Shown: in pieces, positions 1 to 9,694 of the stretch | Layout of the letters: each line of letters starts with the position of its first letter | Position numbering within the stretch: the first letter of the stretch is position 1 | From: Deltaproteobacteria bacterium | Lineage (GTDB): Bacteria > JAGRBM01 > JAHCIT01 | Length of the DNA: 64,000 bases | NCBI GenBank assembly: GCA_026129095.1 | Contig: JAHCIT010000010.1 | Coordinates: 62,001 to 126,000 of the forward strand | Direction of reading: 5' to 3' | Notes under the pieces: generated by a model | What the model was told of the DNA's origin: nothing | The model's database searches: none | Seen by the model: only the letters and a program-made list of their open reading frames with translations | Translations under genes and position numbers: made by a program

Positions 1-1
1 C

Positions 2-568
2 CACAGTGCCGGAAAGTTCGATACGAAAGCGGCGGTGGCGATACTGGGGCCCGCAGTCGCTGGTTCCCTTGCCGGCTCGGTGGCCGCAGCCTGGCTTCCC
101 CCAGGAATCCTCAAACCCGCTCTGCTGGTTTCGATGGTGGCGATCACGGTCCTCGTTGTTGCCCGTCCCGACTGGATGACTCCGCCGGAGGATCAGCGGC
201 CCTATACCGTGGCAGAGCGGCCGTCGGCGGTCTTCTGGCTGTTTGGTGTCGGAGTTTACGGCGGCTTCGTGCAGGGTGGGGTTGGCTTCCTGTCGCTGAT
301 GCTGCTGTGCGGACTGCTTCGTTATGATCTTGTCCGTGCCCACGCGCTCAAGATTGCCATTTCTGGAGTATTCGGTGTCGTGCCACTGGCGGTGTTCCTG
401 TTCGCCGGGCAGGTCCTCTGGATACCCGGGCTCATACTCGCCGCAGCGACCGTAGTGGGCTCGCGTCTGGGTGTCCGGTTCGCCATCGGTGCCAGCCAGC
501 AGGCACTGAGATGGTTTCTGCTCGTCGCCGTCGTCGTGGCGACAGCGGCGGCGTTCATAAAAGGGTAG
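2..568 (+). CDS. TauE/SafE-family membrane permease, C-terminal part
   Basis: The frame is open from the window edge, so the true start lies upstream and only about 188 residues are visible. The sequence is strongly hydrophobic with several membrane segments. It carries the family's second-half pattern: a Gly-rich stretch (GVYGGFVQGGVGF) and a late segment (GSRLGVRFA) typical of the TauE/SafE (DUF81) group. Members are inner-membrane exporters or importers of sulfite, sulfonates and other organic anions; the substrate cannot be read here. The stop codon abuts the stop of the convergent oxidoreductase gene with no spacer. Confidence 0.85.
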   Translation, partial: HSAGKFDTKAAVAILGPAVAGSLAGSVAAAWLPPGILKPALLVSMVAITVLVVARPDWMTPPEDQRPYTVAERPSAVFWLFGVGVYGGFVQGGVGFLSLMLLCGLLRYDLVRAHALKIAISGVFGVVPLAVFLFAGQVLWIPGLILAAATVVGSRLGVRFAIGASQQALRWFLLVAVVVATAAAFIKG

Positions 569-2755
569 TTACGCCCTTACCACTTCCACCGGTACACCGT
601 TCAGGATGGCGTTGCCGACAATCGGTTCCAGCAGCCTGTCATCGGTGAGATCGTTGCAGCTCACCCCGGCAAATTCGCTGGCGACGCCAAGTTTGACACC
701 TGGCCGTGCATGGCCCCATCCGTGGGGCAGACTCACGACTCCGGGCAGTATCTCGTCGGAAACAGCAATCTTCGTTGTGACTTCTCCCACGCGGCTTTTG
801 ATACGGACACTGTCGTGATTCCTGAAACCGAGCCTTTCGGCATCGTCCGGGTGCATGATGAGATCGCACCGGACGCCGCCTTTCACCAGCGATCTGGCGT
901 TGTGGGCCCAGGAGTTGTTAGTCCGCAGGTCACGGCGGCCAATCAGCAGCAGCTTGCCGTTGGGCTTCTGCCCGTTGGCCGCAGCGAGTTCACGCATCTG
1001 GCCTTCCAGGCGCCTGAGCTCGCCGAGCATCAGCTCGTGATCAAGGTGGATTTTCCGGTCCTTGCTCTGCAGCACCCGGTCGAGCGCGGGGCGAAGCGGC
1101 CCCAGATCTATTCCCTTGGGATTTTCCTCCAGCTTTTTCAGCGACAGGCCGCGCTTCCACGGCAGGAACTTGTCGCCATAGGGACCGGTGCGGAGCAGAA
1201 GATCCAGGATCGTTCGCGGAGTGGGCATCACCTTTGCCATCCGGGCGGCCCTTGCCGCCAGTTTTGCGGCCGGGTTTTTCGACTTTTTCTCGATGAGGCG
1301 CAGGTTTAGGTCAGTAAGGATATCCGATTCATGCATCGTGCCGGGTTCGGGCTCCAGCACCGGCGGGGAGTATTTCGTCGTATTCCGGACTGCGAACATA
1401 TGGAAAGCGAACTCGTAGTTGTCGTGCTCCAGTGACCACGTGGGCGGCAGGATAATGTGCGCGTGGCGGGTGGTTTCGTTGGTGTAGATGTCGAATGCCA
1501 CATAGAACTCAAGCTGGCTGAACGCCTTGTCGAGCTGGTTGCCATTCGGCGTGGAGAGCACCGGATTACCTGCGATCGTGACCATGCCGCGTATCTGCCC
1601 GTCACCGGGGGTGAGAATCTCCTCGGCGAGACAGGCGACCGGCAGTTCGCCGTTGAACTCCGGGACGCCACGTACCCGGCTCCGCCAGACGTCGCGGTGA
1701 CCCTGAAGCCCCAGACGCGGGGCGTTGGGGAGCAGATCCACCGCCGGATGGGTGAACATGGCACCGCCCTCGCGGTCCAGGTTACCTGTGACCAGATTGA
1801 GCGCATCCACCAGCCACGACGAAAGCGTGCCGAACTCGTGCAGACAGGTGCCGATGCGGCCGTAGCAGACGGCCGATGGCGCACCGGCGAAGTCCCGTGC
1901 GAGTTGCCGGATCTTTTCGGCGGGGAGGTCCAGCGCCGGAGCCACGGCTTCCGGCGTAAAAGGAACCGTTTTCGATCTCACGGCGTCAAGGCCGGTCGTC
2001 AGCCGCATCGCGGGGCTGTCTTTCTCCAGCTTTTCAGCGAAGATCGTGTTTAGAATTGCCGCGATCAGCAGCGCATCTGACCCTGGCCGGATGGCGATGT
2101 GGTCATTGGCGAGCCTGGCGGTTTCGGTGCGCCGCGGGTCCACGACGACGATCTTCCCGCCTCGCCGCTGGATGTCCTTGAGACGCGTACGGATATCGGG
2201 CGCAGTCATGATCGAGCCGTTGGAGGTCATGGGGTTGGCGCCAAGGACCAGCAGAAACTGGGTGCGGTCCAGGTCTGGTATGGGCATCGAAAGGATGTTG
2301 CCGAACAGGAACAGGCTGGAGGCGTGCTTGGGGTTCTGGTCCACCGAGCTTGCCGAAAACTTGTTCTTCGTGTGCAGGGTCTTGAGTAGCTGGATGCCGA
2401 ACATCGCCGTCCCGAAGTTATGGGCCGACGGATTACCCATGTAGGCGGCGACGGCGTTCTCGCCGTGCCGCTTCTGGATGCCGGCGAGCTTCTCCGCCGT
2501 CTCGGAAAGCGCCTCTTCCCACGAAATCCGCTGCCAGCCGCTCGCCGTTCGCCGCATGGGGAATTTCAGGCGGTCAGGGTCTTCCTGTATCTCCTTCAGG
2601 GCGAATGCCTTGGGACAGATATGGCCGCGGCTGAAGGGGTCGTTCTCGTCGGCACGGATCTTGACGACCCGGTTGTCCTCCACGTCAATCAGAAGGCCGC
2701 ATGTTGCCTCGCACAGGTTGCAGGTCTTGTGAACGGTTCTTGCTTCGCTCGTCAT
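569..2755 (-). CDS. Molybdopterin-dependent oxidoreductase, 4Fe-4S
   Basis: A protein of about 728 residues of the DMSO reductase / formate dehydrogenase superfamily. The N-terminus has a 4Fe-4S motif (CNLCEATCG, then a fourth Cys in GHICPK). It is followed by the molybdopterin domains, with cofactor-binding stretches such as VLGANPMTSNGS and VVDPRRTET, and a C-terminal dinucleotide-binding domain (LLIGRRDLRTNNSW, LPHGWGHARPG). No Tat signal is visible, so it is probably cytoplasmic. I chose the ATG at 2755 because a GGGGGG Shine-Dalgarno lies 5 to 6 bases upstream; a TTG seven codons earlier is in frame but sits on that site. The substrate is unknown and no partner subunit gene is adjacent. 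Confidence 0.88.
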   Translation of the reverse strand: MTSEARTVHKTCNLCEATCGLLIDVEDNRVVKIRADENDPFSRGHICPKAFALKEIQEDPDRLKFPMRRTASGWQRISWEEALSETAEKLAGIQKRHGENAVAAYMGNPSAHNFGTAMFGIQLLKTLHTKNKFSASSVDQNPKHASSLFLFGNILSMPIPDLDRTQFLLVLGANPMTSNGSIMTAPDIRTRLKDIQRRGGKIVVVDPRRTETARLANDHIAIRPGSDALLIAAILNTIFAEKLEKDSPAMRLTTGLDAVRSKTVPFTPEAVAPALDLPAEKIRQLARDFAGAPSAVCYGRIGTCLHEFGTLSSWLVDALNLVTGNLDREGGAMFTHPAVDLLPNAPRLGLQGHRDVWRSRVRGVPEFNGELPVACLAEEILTPGDGQIRGMVTIAGNPVLSTPNGNQLDKAFSQLEFYVAFDIYTNETTRHAHIILPPTWSLEHDNYEFAFHMFAVRNTTKYSPPVLEPEPGTMHESDILTDLNLRLIEKKSKNPAAKLAARAARMAKVMPTPRTILDLLLRTGPYGDKFLPWKRGLSLKKLEENPKGIDLGPLRPALDRVLQSKDRKIHLDHELMLGELRRLEGQMRELAAANGQKPNGKLLLIGRRDLRTNNSWAHNARSLVKGGVRCDLIMHPDDAERLGFRNHDSVRIKSRVGEVTTKIAVSDEILPGVVSLPHGWGHARPGVKLGVASEFAGVSCNDLTDDRLLEPIVGNAILNGVPVEVVRA

Positions 2756-2854
2756 GACGGTCCCCCCAAGGTTCAACAGGGAAAGCCTAGCCCGGTCCGG
2801 CGGCTAAAGGGGAGGGGGCCCGGAAAGAGCATGGGGGCAACAGGAGGGAGAGTG

Positions 2855-3127
2855 CTACACCCGGTCCATCCACACGAGTACGCCGATCACTATAAAAGCT
2901 GTCCCGGCGATTTTCTTCAGGACCGGAGCGGGGATGGCGCGAGTGAGTGCCTCGCCGAACAGGACGCCGAGGAGCGTGACGACAACGAGTGCGAGACTCG
3001 CGCCCAGAAATACGGCGACAGGCTTGTGGGTTTCAGAAACGGCGGTAATGGCGGCGAGTTGGGTCTTGTCTCCAAGCTCGGCAAGAAAGATGACGCCAAA
3101 GGTGGCGCTAAATACCTTCCAGTCCAT
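2855..3127 (-). CDS. Half-size GDT1/TMEM165 (UPF0016) transporter
   Basis: Ninety residues with three membrane segments. The signature E-x-G-D-K-T (AELGDKTQ, residues 16-23) is that of the UPF0016/GDT1 family of Mn2+/Ca2+ exporters. The usual protein has two such halves; here there is one, so it presumably acts as a homodimer. An AAGGAG site lies 8 bases before the ATG at 3127. The frame stays open upstream, but that extension lacks the family fold. The gene is divergent from the kelch lipoprotein, with a 171-bp gap that must hold both promoters. Confidence 0.85.
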   Translation of the reverse strand: MDWKVFSATFGVIFLAELGDKTQLAAITAVSETHKPVAVFLGASLALVVVTLLGVLFGEALTRAIPAPVLKKIAGTAFIVIGVLVWMDRV

Positions 3128-3298
3128 AAAACAGGCTCCTTCGTGGACATGCCGGGCCAAACCGCAGCAGCCAGCAACAATAGCGGGCTGAAGCTGGGAA
3201 ATCCTTAGCGATTCCACCGGGCTGTAAACTTTTAACAAATCCCTGTGAGCCGTCTCGCAGGTCATTGCTGGGCCGTGGCATACTGCCGTTAAGTATAT

Positions 3299-6200
3299 AT
3301 GGACGGGTTTTCTCGTTTGAACAGGCTCTCGCAGCAGGGCTGCGGACGTTGGCGTACGGCCCGGTGGCTGGCCGCGATGGCCTTGTTCGCGCACACGATG
3401 GCCTGTGGTGGGCGCTTGCCTGAAATACCTGTCGAGCCCGAAGCTGTCTCCGTCGGCGCCTTTCTGGTGAAGCCCTATACCGGTTCGACACCGCCAGCCT
3501 GTGACGCCTCTGCGCCGCCGGCGTTCGGTCCACTGGCGGCCGGTGATGCCTACAACGTGCTGGTGGTTGCCCTGGGAGAGGGTGGCAGCGGGTTCTCCCC
3601 GGTCTTCAATGGCCTTGTGGAGCTTTCCAGCTCAGATCCCAACGACGGAACGACTGCGCCACGTGCGGCATCTGGCGGGTGCGTCACCTTCCTGAACCAG
3701 CGGGCCGTCACGGCAGGGACCGGCCTCACCATCACCGCTGACACACCGGCGGTCCGTGGCGCACGCAGTCCCAGCGCACCGTTCGATGTGACACTGGGGC
3801 CGGCGGCCCGCCTTGCGGTCCGGGTGCTGGGCATCAGTCCCGGTGATCCGCTCAATCCGGCGCAGGTGATCCTGCCGTCGGCTACCGGCCCGCAGGTTGT
3901 GGGCAGCCCGCTGGGCTTGAGGGCCGGGGTGCCATTCGACGTCGAGGTGATCGTGACCGATGCTCTCGGCAATACGGTTGTAGATACGCCTACGGTGTCG
4001 GTCGAAGCCCCGTTCGACCCGAATGTCGCGCCTCAGTTGGGTGCTCCCGGCATCTATACCATGACGATCTACCGGGCTGCGCCTACCCAGCGGGTGAGCG
4101 TAGTTGACCAGGCACTCTTGCTTGCCCGGGGGGATACGGCATTTTTTGCTGTCGGCGCCGAGCCGGGTGGTGCGGCAGAACTGGCTGTTGCCCTGCCGGG
4201 GCAGGTGATCCAGCCGACACCGGGCGGTTTCCTTCTGACCCCGTTTGCCAACACTCTCAAGGTGGGACAGAGCTTTTCCGTCCGGGTGGCGGCGGTCGAT
4301 ATTTTTGGCAACGTGGTTTCCGCAGCTACAGATACCATCGAGCTTTTCAACACGTCGGCACCCGGCACGCAGATACCGGTCAGCCGCCTGAACCTCACTC
4401 TTGGGCAGGCATCGTTCACGGTGGCAGCGCGCTCGGCGCAGGCAGGCCAGCAGCTTGATGCCTCGGGTAACGTGCTCCCTGTTGCTTCATCTGAAATGTT
4501 TGATATCGATCCACCTGATCCGGTCCTGCTGACGCTGAACTTTACGGGTGTTACGCCGGGACAGGCATATCTGGGTGGCCCTGCCGCCTACAGGCTGGAT
4601 GCAGCCGCGCAGACACCGACCCCCACGGAAACCGGCGAGGAGTTCACCTCGGCCGACTACCGCGCCGTTAAGGTGGCGGGCGACGGCCTCGTCACGTCGT
4701 CAGGGGCACCCGACACGCCGCGCCGTCTGCTGCGCCTTGGCGGGGCTCCAACAGCCGAGTTCATGTTCCCGTCCCGGACAGGTACGTCCTGCGCGTATGA
4801 TTCGGCGCGTTCCCAGATGGTCCTGTTCGGCGGCCAGAACGGCTTCGACCTGTTCGAGGACACCTGGGAATGGGATGGCAGTGTCTTGCAGCAGGTTTCG
4901 CCGGGGAGTGCCGGGGATACGCGACCCGAAGCACGCACGGCACACGGTATGGCCTACGTACCCGGAATGGGAGTGGCGGTATTCGGCGGTCTTACGGCAC
5001 GCGAGCGGGTCAACGACCTGTGGTTTTGGGATGGCGCCACGTGGATGCAACCCGCCCAGACAGGTGCGCCGTCCCCCCGGCTGGGTGCGGCGGTTTCCTA
5101 TGACCAGAATGCGGGCGTACTTATTGTGTTCGGCGGCGAGACGGCCACGGGTGATAGTGCCGAGTTATGGGCATGGGATGGTGCGGCATGGTCGCTCCAG
5201 CCAGTGACCGGACCACCACCGGGAGCGCGTGCTGGTGCGAAGCTGGTGTATGATCCGGTCCGTGCAACACATGTGCTGGCTGGGGGGCGTTCGCCGTCCG
5301 GGCTTGCGCAGGATCATTACGAGCTTTCCTATTCCGGTGTCTGGCCTGGCGGTACCTGGATATGGGCCAGGCGCAACGGGGTTGATATCAGTACCGTCCC
5401 ACCCGGCCGGACTTCACACGTAGCCGTGTTCGATACCGGCCGGGAAGTGGTCATGGTGCAGGGCGGGATTACCGGTTCAACCAATCCGGCGGTCGCTGCA
5501 AATCTGTGGGAGTTCGACGAGAACAGCATCAATGGCCCCGAGTGGGCGACCTCGGGCGGCGCCGGTGGGCTGCCGCCGCTTTCCGGAGCAGCCGGCTGCT
5601 TTGACGAGATACGCGGCGTACTCGTGGTGGCAGGTGGCGGTATGCCTTCGGCTGCACTGAACCGCAGTATTTACCGATGGAATTCAGCCACACGGCTGGC
5701 CGTAACCGACCTTGCCCCAGGCAGTGCCGGGCCTTCTGAACGGGGTGGCGCGGCAATGGCCTACATGCCCGATGATGAAAGCGGATTTGCGATCGGCCGG
5801 ATCCTGCTGTTCGGTGGGCGTGATGGCACAAGCGGCACGCTCCGGAACGACTTGTGGATGTTCGACGGGAATCTCTGGTCGCCCGTGGCTGTGGAGAGCG
5901 ATGGAACGTCATTCCCGCCGCCCATGTCTGGCGCGAACCTGTCGTTTGACTCCGGCCGCGGACGCCTGGTGTTGTATGGCGGCACCGCTGCCCATGGCCC
6001 GGTCCGGCAGATATGGGATCTCCGGCGGGTGCCAGTGCCGCTGACGGGAATCCAGTTCCGGATGAATGCGGATGAGCTGATCGTGGAGTCCGGTGACGGC
6101 AATTTGGTGGCGGAACTTTCGCCCGGGGAATTTGTCGAGGTAGATGGAACCAGTGCCGTCGTGTCCGAAGTGGTTAACGGCAACCTGGCACGGCTTTCGA

Positions 6201-7252
6201 CTGTAGTTGCCGATACCGGATCGCAGCCATCAGCGAATCGGCTTTTGTGGCAGTTCAGCGCATGGGTAGATCCGGGTGCGGGCGGGTTCGGGCTTCCGCC
6301 GGAAAGGCATGGCGCCGCCTCGGCGTACGACGAGGTAAACGGAAGTATCGTGGTTTTTGGAGGCGCTCTTACCAGCGGACTGTCCGCCGAGACGTGGCTC
6401 TGGGACGGTTCGGCATGGTCTTTTGTTCCAGTATCGGGATTTCCCCGGCCGCGCCACCGCGAGGGAGCAGCGATGGCGTTCGATCCGGTATCGGGCGCCG
6501 TGCTTCTGTTCGGTGGACAGGGAACTTCCGGCCTGCTCAGCGACACCTGGTTGTGGGACGGCGAGTATTGGACCGTGCTGGCGACGACCGGTTCCACGCC
6601 ACCTCCCATGCGCGACGCTTCGCTTGCGCGGGCCGGCGGACTGGGGCTCATACTGGCCGGAGGAACGGATGCATCCGGGGCCTCCGTACCGGGTGAGTGG
6701 TTCTGGGATGGGATGGACTGGCATCAGCTCGGCACGTTTGATTCATCCGCTGGCCGTGGGCTCGCGGCGGTCGCCTATGATGAAATGACCGAGATGGTAG
6801 TGATCGCCGGGGGAACCGGAGGCACCGCCAGCGAGACGATCCTGTTCCCGCTGCCGCAGGCAAACCCTTGGGAAGCGGGCCGGTTTGCCGTTGAACTCTA
6901 TGAGTTTCCGGTGAACCTGCCTTCATCGACAGTCGTGACCAATGTGGCGGTCACAGTGCGGGGTGCAGGCCGCGGCAGCGGTGGAGACGGGACCGACGTC
7001 TACGTCCAGGATAGCAGCGGGGCATGGACCTACGCCGGAGGTCACAGCGAAGCGCCAAGGCTTTGTGCACACGATGCCGATCCGGGCCAGTGTGCGCTGG
7101 ATCGGACGATCACTGCGTCCCTGCCCGGATCCGGCCATATCCGGAGGGGCCGGGTTCATGTGGCCGTCTCCTCGGCGTCCAGTTCGTCAGCAATGGTTCG
7201 AGCGCTTCAGTCTACCGACTTCATCGAAGTTGTGGTCAGCTATCTTCCCTGA
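3299..7252 (+). CDS. Giant kelch-repeat surface lipoprotein
   Basis: A 1317-residue exported protein. The N-terminus has basic residues, a hydrophobic core and a lipobox ending at Cys36 (HTMAC), so it should be lipid-anchored. Residues about 40-480 look like beta-rich Ig-like modules. From about 485 to 1190 there are roughly a dozen kelch/galactose-oxidase-type repeats, each with a YD..., a hydrophobic strand ending in FGG/AGG, and W.WDG...W. That would make one or two beta-propellers. The tail after 1190 is beta-rich and unassigned. Such proteins bind ligands or surfaces; no enzyme motif is visible. The start at 3299 lacks a clear Shine-Dalgarno, so initiation is uncertain by a few codons. 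Confidence 0.85.
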   Translation: MDGFSRLNRLSQQGCGRWRTARWLAAMALFAHTMACGGRLPEIPVEPEAVSVGAFLVKPYTGSTPPACDASAPPAFGPLAAGDAYNVLVVALGEGGSGFSPVFNGLVELSSSDPNDGTTAPRAASGGCVTFLNQRAVTAGTGLTITADTPAVRGARSPSAPFDVTLGPAARLAVRVLGISPGDPLNPAQVILPSATGPQVVGSPLGLRAGVPFDVEVIVTDALGNTVVDTPTVSVEAPFDPNVAPQLGAPGIYTMTIYRAAPTQRVSVVDQALLLARGDTAFFAVGAEPGGAAELAVALPGQVIQPTPGGFLLTPFANTLKVGQSFSVRVAAVDIFGNVVSAATDTIELFNTSAPGTQIPVSRLNLTLGQASFTVAARSAQAGQQLDASGNVLPVASSEMFDIDPPDPVLLTLNFTGVTPGQAYLGGPAAYRLDAAAQTPTPTETGEEFTSADYRAVKVAGDGLVTSSGAPDTPRRLLRLGGAPTAEFMFPSRTGTSCAYDSARSQMVLFGGQNGFDLFEDTWEWDGSVLQQVSPGSAGDTRPEARTAHGMAYVPGMGVAVFGGLTARERVNDLWFWDGATWMQPAQTGAPSPRLGAAVSYDQNAGVLIVFGGETATGDSAELWAWDGAAWSLQPVTGPPPGARAGAKLVYDPVRATHVLAGGRSPSGLAQDHYELSYSGVWPGGTWIWARRNGVDISTVPPGRTSHVAVFDTGREVVMVQGGITGSTNPAVAANLWEFDENSINGPEWATSGGAGGLPPLSGAAGCFDEIRGVLVVAGGGMPSAALNRSIYRWNSATRLAVTDLAPGSAGPSERGGAAMAYMPDDESGFAIGRILLFGGRDGTSGTLRNDLWMFDGNLWSPVAVESDGTSFPPPMSGANLSFDSGRGRLVLYGGTAAHGPVRQIWDLRRVPVPLTGIQFRMNADELIVESGDGNLVAELSPGEFVEVDGTSAVVSEVVNGNLARLSTVVADTGSQPSANRLLWQFSAWVDPGAGGFGLPPERHGAASAYDEVNGSIVVFGGALTSGLSAETWLWDGSAWSFVPVSGFPRPRHREGAAMAFDPVSGAVLLFGGQGTSGLLSDTWLWDGEYWTVLATTGSTPPPMRDASLARAGGLGLILAGGTDASGASVPGEWFWDGMDWHQLGTFDSSAGRGLAAVAYDEMTEMVVIAGGTGGTASETILFPLPQANPWEAGRFAVELYEFPVNLPSSTVVTNVAVTVRGAGRGSGGDGTDVYVQDSSGAWTYAGGHSEAPRLCAHDADPGQCALDRTITASLPGSGHIRRGRVHVAVSSASSSSAMVRALQSTDFIEVVVSYLP

Positions 7253-7443
7253 GATGCGGCTTCCATAAGTTGCCAGTGCCTGCCAAGGCCGAAAACCGCT
7301 TGAATATTCGCGGCTTCCGCGTAAGATATGATCTATACTTGGAGTGTGAGGGCGCTCGTCCACGTCAGAGTTTGGCGGGACGGCATGATGCTTCCAGGCA
7401 GAGCCATGGGTCTGTCGGGAGCGGAACCGGTGCACCCTCTAAG

Positions 7444-8598
7444 ATGCCTGAAATCCCGTCCACTGCTTCCGATGGCGGCGCAACGGTACAATCGCCGCCA
7501 CAGCCGGCCGCGCAGGCGGTACCGGCAAGTGTGGAACCATCCTTCCGGATTGGCCGTTACGAGATACTTCCGCCCGAACTGGGCAAGGGCGGTATGGGCG
7601 TGGTTTACCGGGCACGGGATCCGCACATCGGTCGGCACATTGCCATCAAGACGATTCCAACGACGGTAACACCGGATCACGAGCACTTCGAGGAATTCCG
7701 CCGCCGTCTCTTCCGCGAAGCACAGGCCGCGGGAAAGCTTAACCATGCAAATATCGTCACGGTATACGATGTGGGCGAGGCCGACGGCCAGCTCTATGTC
7801 GTGATGGAACTGATTGACGGCCGTTCGCTTGACAAGGTGATCCGCGCTGGCGAGGCCCCTCCTGCGGATGAAGTGTTTCATTTCATCGGTCAGGCAGGAG
7901 CGGCGCTCGACTATGCCCATGCACAGGGGATCATTCACCGTGATATCAAGCCGGCGAACCTGCTGGTGTCAGCGGATCGCCAGCTCAAGGTGGCCGATTT
8001 CGGCATTGCCAAGCTGTCGACGAGTACCATTACCCAGGAGGGCGGCCGCCTCGGTTCTCCGTCGTACATGTCCCCCGAACAGGTGGATGGCCGCGTGATT
8101 GATGGCCGCAGTGATCTCTGGAGCCTTGGTGTGGTTCTTTATCAGCTCCTCACTGGAGAAAAGCCGTTCAAGGGATCAACGGTGGCGGCCATCACTCACC
8201 AGATTGTGAATGGAACATTTGTGCCGCCGTCGGAGCTGAACCCGCGCCTTCCGCGTCGTATTGACCGGATTGTGGAAAAGGCGCTCCAGAAGGAGCCTGA
8301 GCGGCGTTTCCAGTCCGGTGGCCAGCTGGCATCCGAACTCCGGAAGATCGATCTGGACGAACTGCGGGGGCTTAAGCTTTCCTACGCCAAAAAGGGCCGT
8401 GAGGGTTCCGAACCCCGGCGATCCAGGGATTCGACGCCTGTGCCGCTTGCACCCTCGCAGATTGAGAGTGTTTTCCAGAATCTCACCTACAGTGCCCGGA
8501 CCGTTGGTATGGTCAGGACCCGGCAGGACTGGTGGCCGTGGGCTGCACTGGCGGCCGGGACGGCTATTTTGCTGGCCGGCATCTGGCTGATGCGGTAG
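7444..8598 (+). CDS. Serine/threonine protein kinase, C-terminal membrane anchor
   Basis: A Hanks-type kinase of 384 residues from the chosen ATG. All key elements are present: glycine loop GKGGMG (48-53), the ATP lysine in AIK (Lys69), HRDIKPANL (Asp167), DFG (185-187) and SPE (210-212). A Pro/Ala-rich lead precedes the kinase domain. A single membrane segment lies at the extreme C-terminus (about 361-383), so there is no extracytoplasmic sensor and the protein is tail-anchored. The frame is open well upstream into the kelch gene; TTG or GTG starts between 7266 and 7444 cannot be excluded. An FHA gene follows after 13 bases, suggesting co-transcription and a kinase/phosphopeptide-reader pair. 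Confidence 0.9.
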   Translation: MPEIPSTASDGGATVQSPPQPAAQAVPASVEPSFRIGRYEILPPELGKGGMGVVYRARDPHIGRHIAIKTIPTTVTPDHEHFEEFRRRLFREAQAAGKLNHANIVTVYDVGEADGQLYVVMELIDGRSLDKVIRAGEAPPADEVFHFIGQAGAALDYAHAQGIIHRDIKPANLLVSADRQLKVADFGIAKLSTSTITQEGGRLGSPSYMSPEQVDGRVIDGRSDLWSLGVVLYQLLTGEKPFKGSTVAAITHQIVNGTFVPPSELNPRLPRRIDRIVEKALQKEPERRFQSGGQLASELRKIDLDELRGLKLSYAKKGREGSEPRRSRDSTPVPLAPSQIESVFQNLTYSARTVGMVRTRQDWWPWAALAAGTAILLAGIWLMR

Positions 8599-8611
8599 GA
8601 GATCCGAACCC

Positions 8612-9691
8612 GTGGTTATCCTCTGCCCCTCCTGCCGCGCCAAGCAGAAGGTCGATGTGAATTCACTCGTGGATGATGGCCTTGTCCGTTGTTCCGAGTG
8701 TTTTAACGTCTTCGTTGTTTCGCTGGAAAACCTGAAGGAGTTGTGGCAGCGCAAACAGGGGCAGGCTGGCGAGGATGCCCGGCTCGCCCGGTTTGAGCGC
8801 GCTGCAGTGGGCGATTATCTGCCCCCGGCACGCCGCCGGGCTCTCAGTGAGGCCCGTTCACTCCAGGAATCTCCAGACGCAATTCTGGACCGAACGGGTT
8901 TCGATGAGAGGTCGCAGGAACCCGACATCGGTGCGGCGACGATCCTGGGGCAGATCGTGAGCGAACCTGACGCCGTGGCGGCCCGGAAAACCGGTGCAAA
9001 GTCGTGGGGAACGCTCGTTGTGATGGACAGCGGCGGAGGGCAGGGCCGTGCGGTTCAGCTCCGGGCATCACCTTTTGTGATCGGTCGTGAAGGATGTGAC
9101 CTGAACCTGCGGGACATCGAGATCAGCCGCCGTCATCTGGAACTGCTCTGGCGGGACGAGCCATTCGCACGCGACCTCGGTTCAACCAACGGTTCGTTTC
9201 TGAACGGGAAACGGATCGGCGAAGTGCAGCTCCGGCATCAGGATCAGATCGAACTGGGACGGTCCCGGATGCTTTTCCTGGCCTCGGAGCCGGTCCGGAT
9301 TGCACCCGTACCGGCTGGGGACTTGCCGGTATCGGAGCTGACGCTCTCGCTGAGCCGGCTCCGGCCAGTGAAAGCGGCCGCACAGGGGGACACCCCGGTC
9401 TGTGCCGGACTTGATGTGATTGAGGGTCCGGATACGGGACGTCACTACCGGTTTGAACAGGCGAGCCTCCTGATCGGGCGTGAAGCCCCCGACATACGGC
9501 TCTCCGACCGGCAGGTTTCCCGCAAGCACTGTCAGGTCGAGCTGCTGTCGCGGGACCAGATATTCGTCAAGGACCTCGCCTCTCGCAACGGAACGGCGGT
9601 TAACGGGGTGATGGTGAAATATGCCCGCCTCGCACCGGGCGACCGGATAACGGTGGGCGATACGACACTTGTGTTCCTGATGGAGGGATGA
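8612..9691 (+). CDS. Zinc-ribbon protein with two FHA domains
   Basis: A protein of 359 residues. The N-terminus has two CxxC pairs (CPSC at 5-8, CSEC at 27-30), a small MJ0042-like zinc ribbon. FHA domain 1 spans about 133-225 (VIGRE, SRRH, GSTNGSFLNG). FHA domain 2 spans about 264-358 (LIGRE, SRKH, ASRNGTAVNG). Both keep the Arg, Ser and Asn residues that bind phosphothreonine. The GTG start has AGGAG 9 bases upstream, overlapping the kinase stop region. Its likely partner is the kinase encoded immediately before it. The two FHA domains may bind different phosphosites; that is inference. Confidence 0.9.
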   Translation: MVILCPSCRAKQKVDVNSLVDDGLVRCSECFNVFVVSLENLKELWQRKQGQAGEDARLARFERAAVGDYLPPARRRALSEARSLQESPDAILDRTGFDERSQEPDIGAATILGQIVSEPDAVAARKTGAKSWGTLVVMDSGGGQGRAVQLRASPFVIGREGCDLNLRDIEISRRHLELLWRDEPFARDLGSTNGSFLNGKRIGEVQLRHQDQIELGRSRMLFLASEPVRIAPVPAGDLPVSELTLSLSRLRPVKAAAQGDTPVCAGLDVIEGPDTGRHYRFEQASLLIGREAPDIRLSDRQVSRKHCQVELLSRDQIFVKDLASRNGTAVNGVMVKYARLAPGDRITVGDTTLVFLMEG

Positions 9692-9694
9692 CCA

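Noticed and set aside
5761-6651. 296-residue frame antisense to the kelch gene
   Set aside because: Ser/Pro-rich shadow of the repeats.
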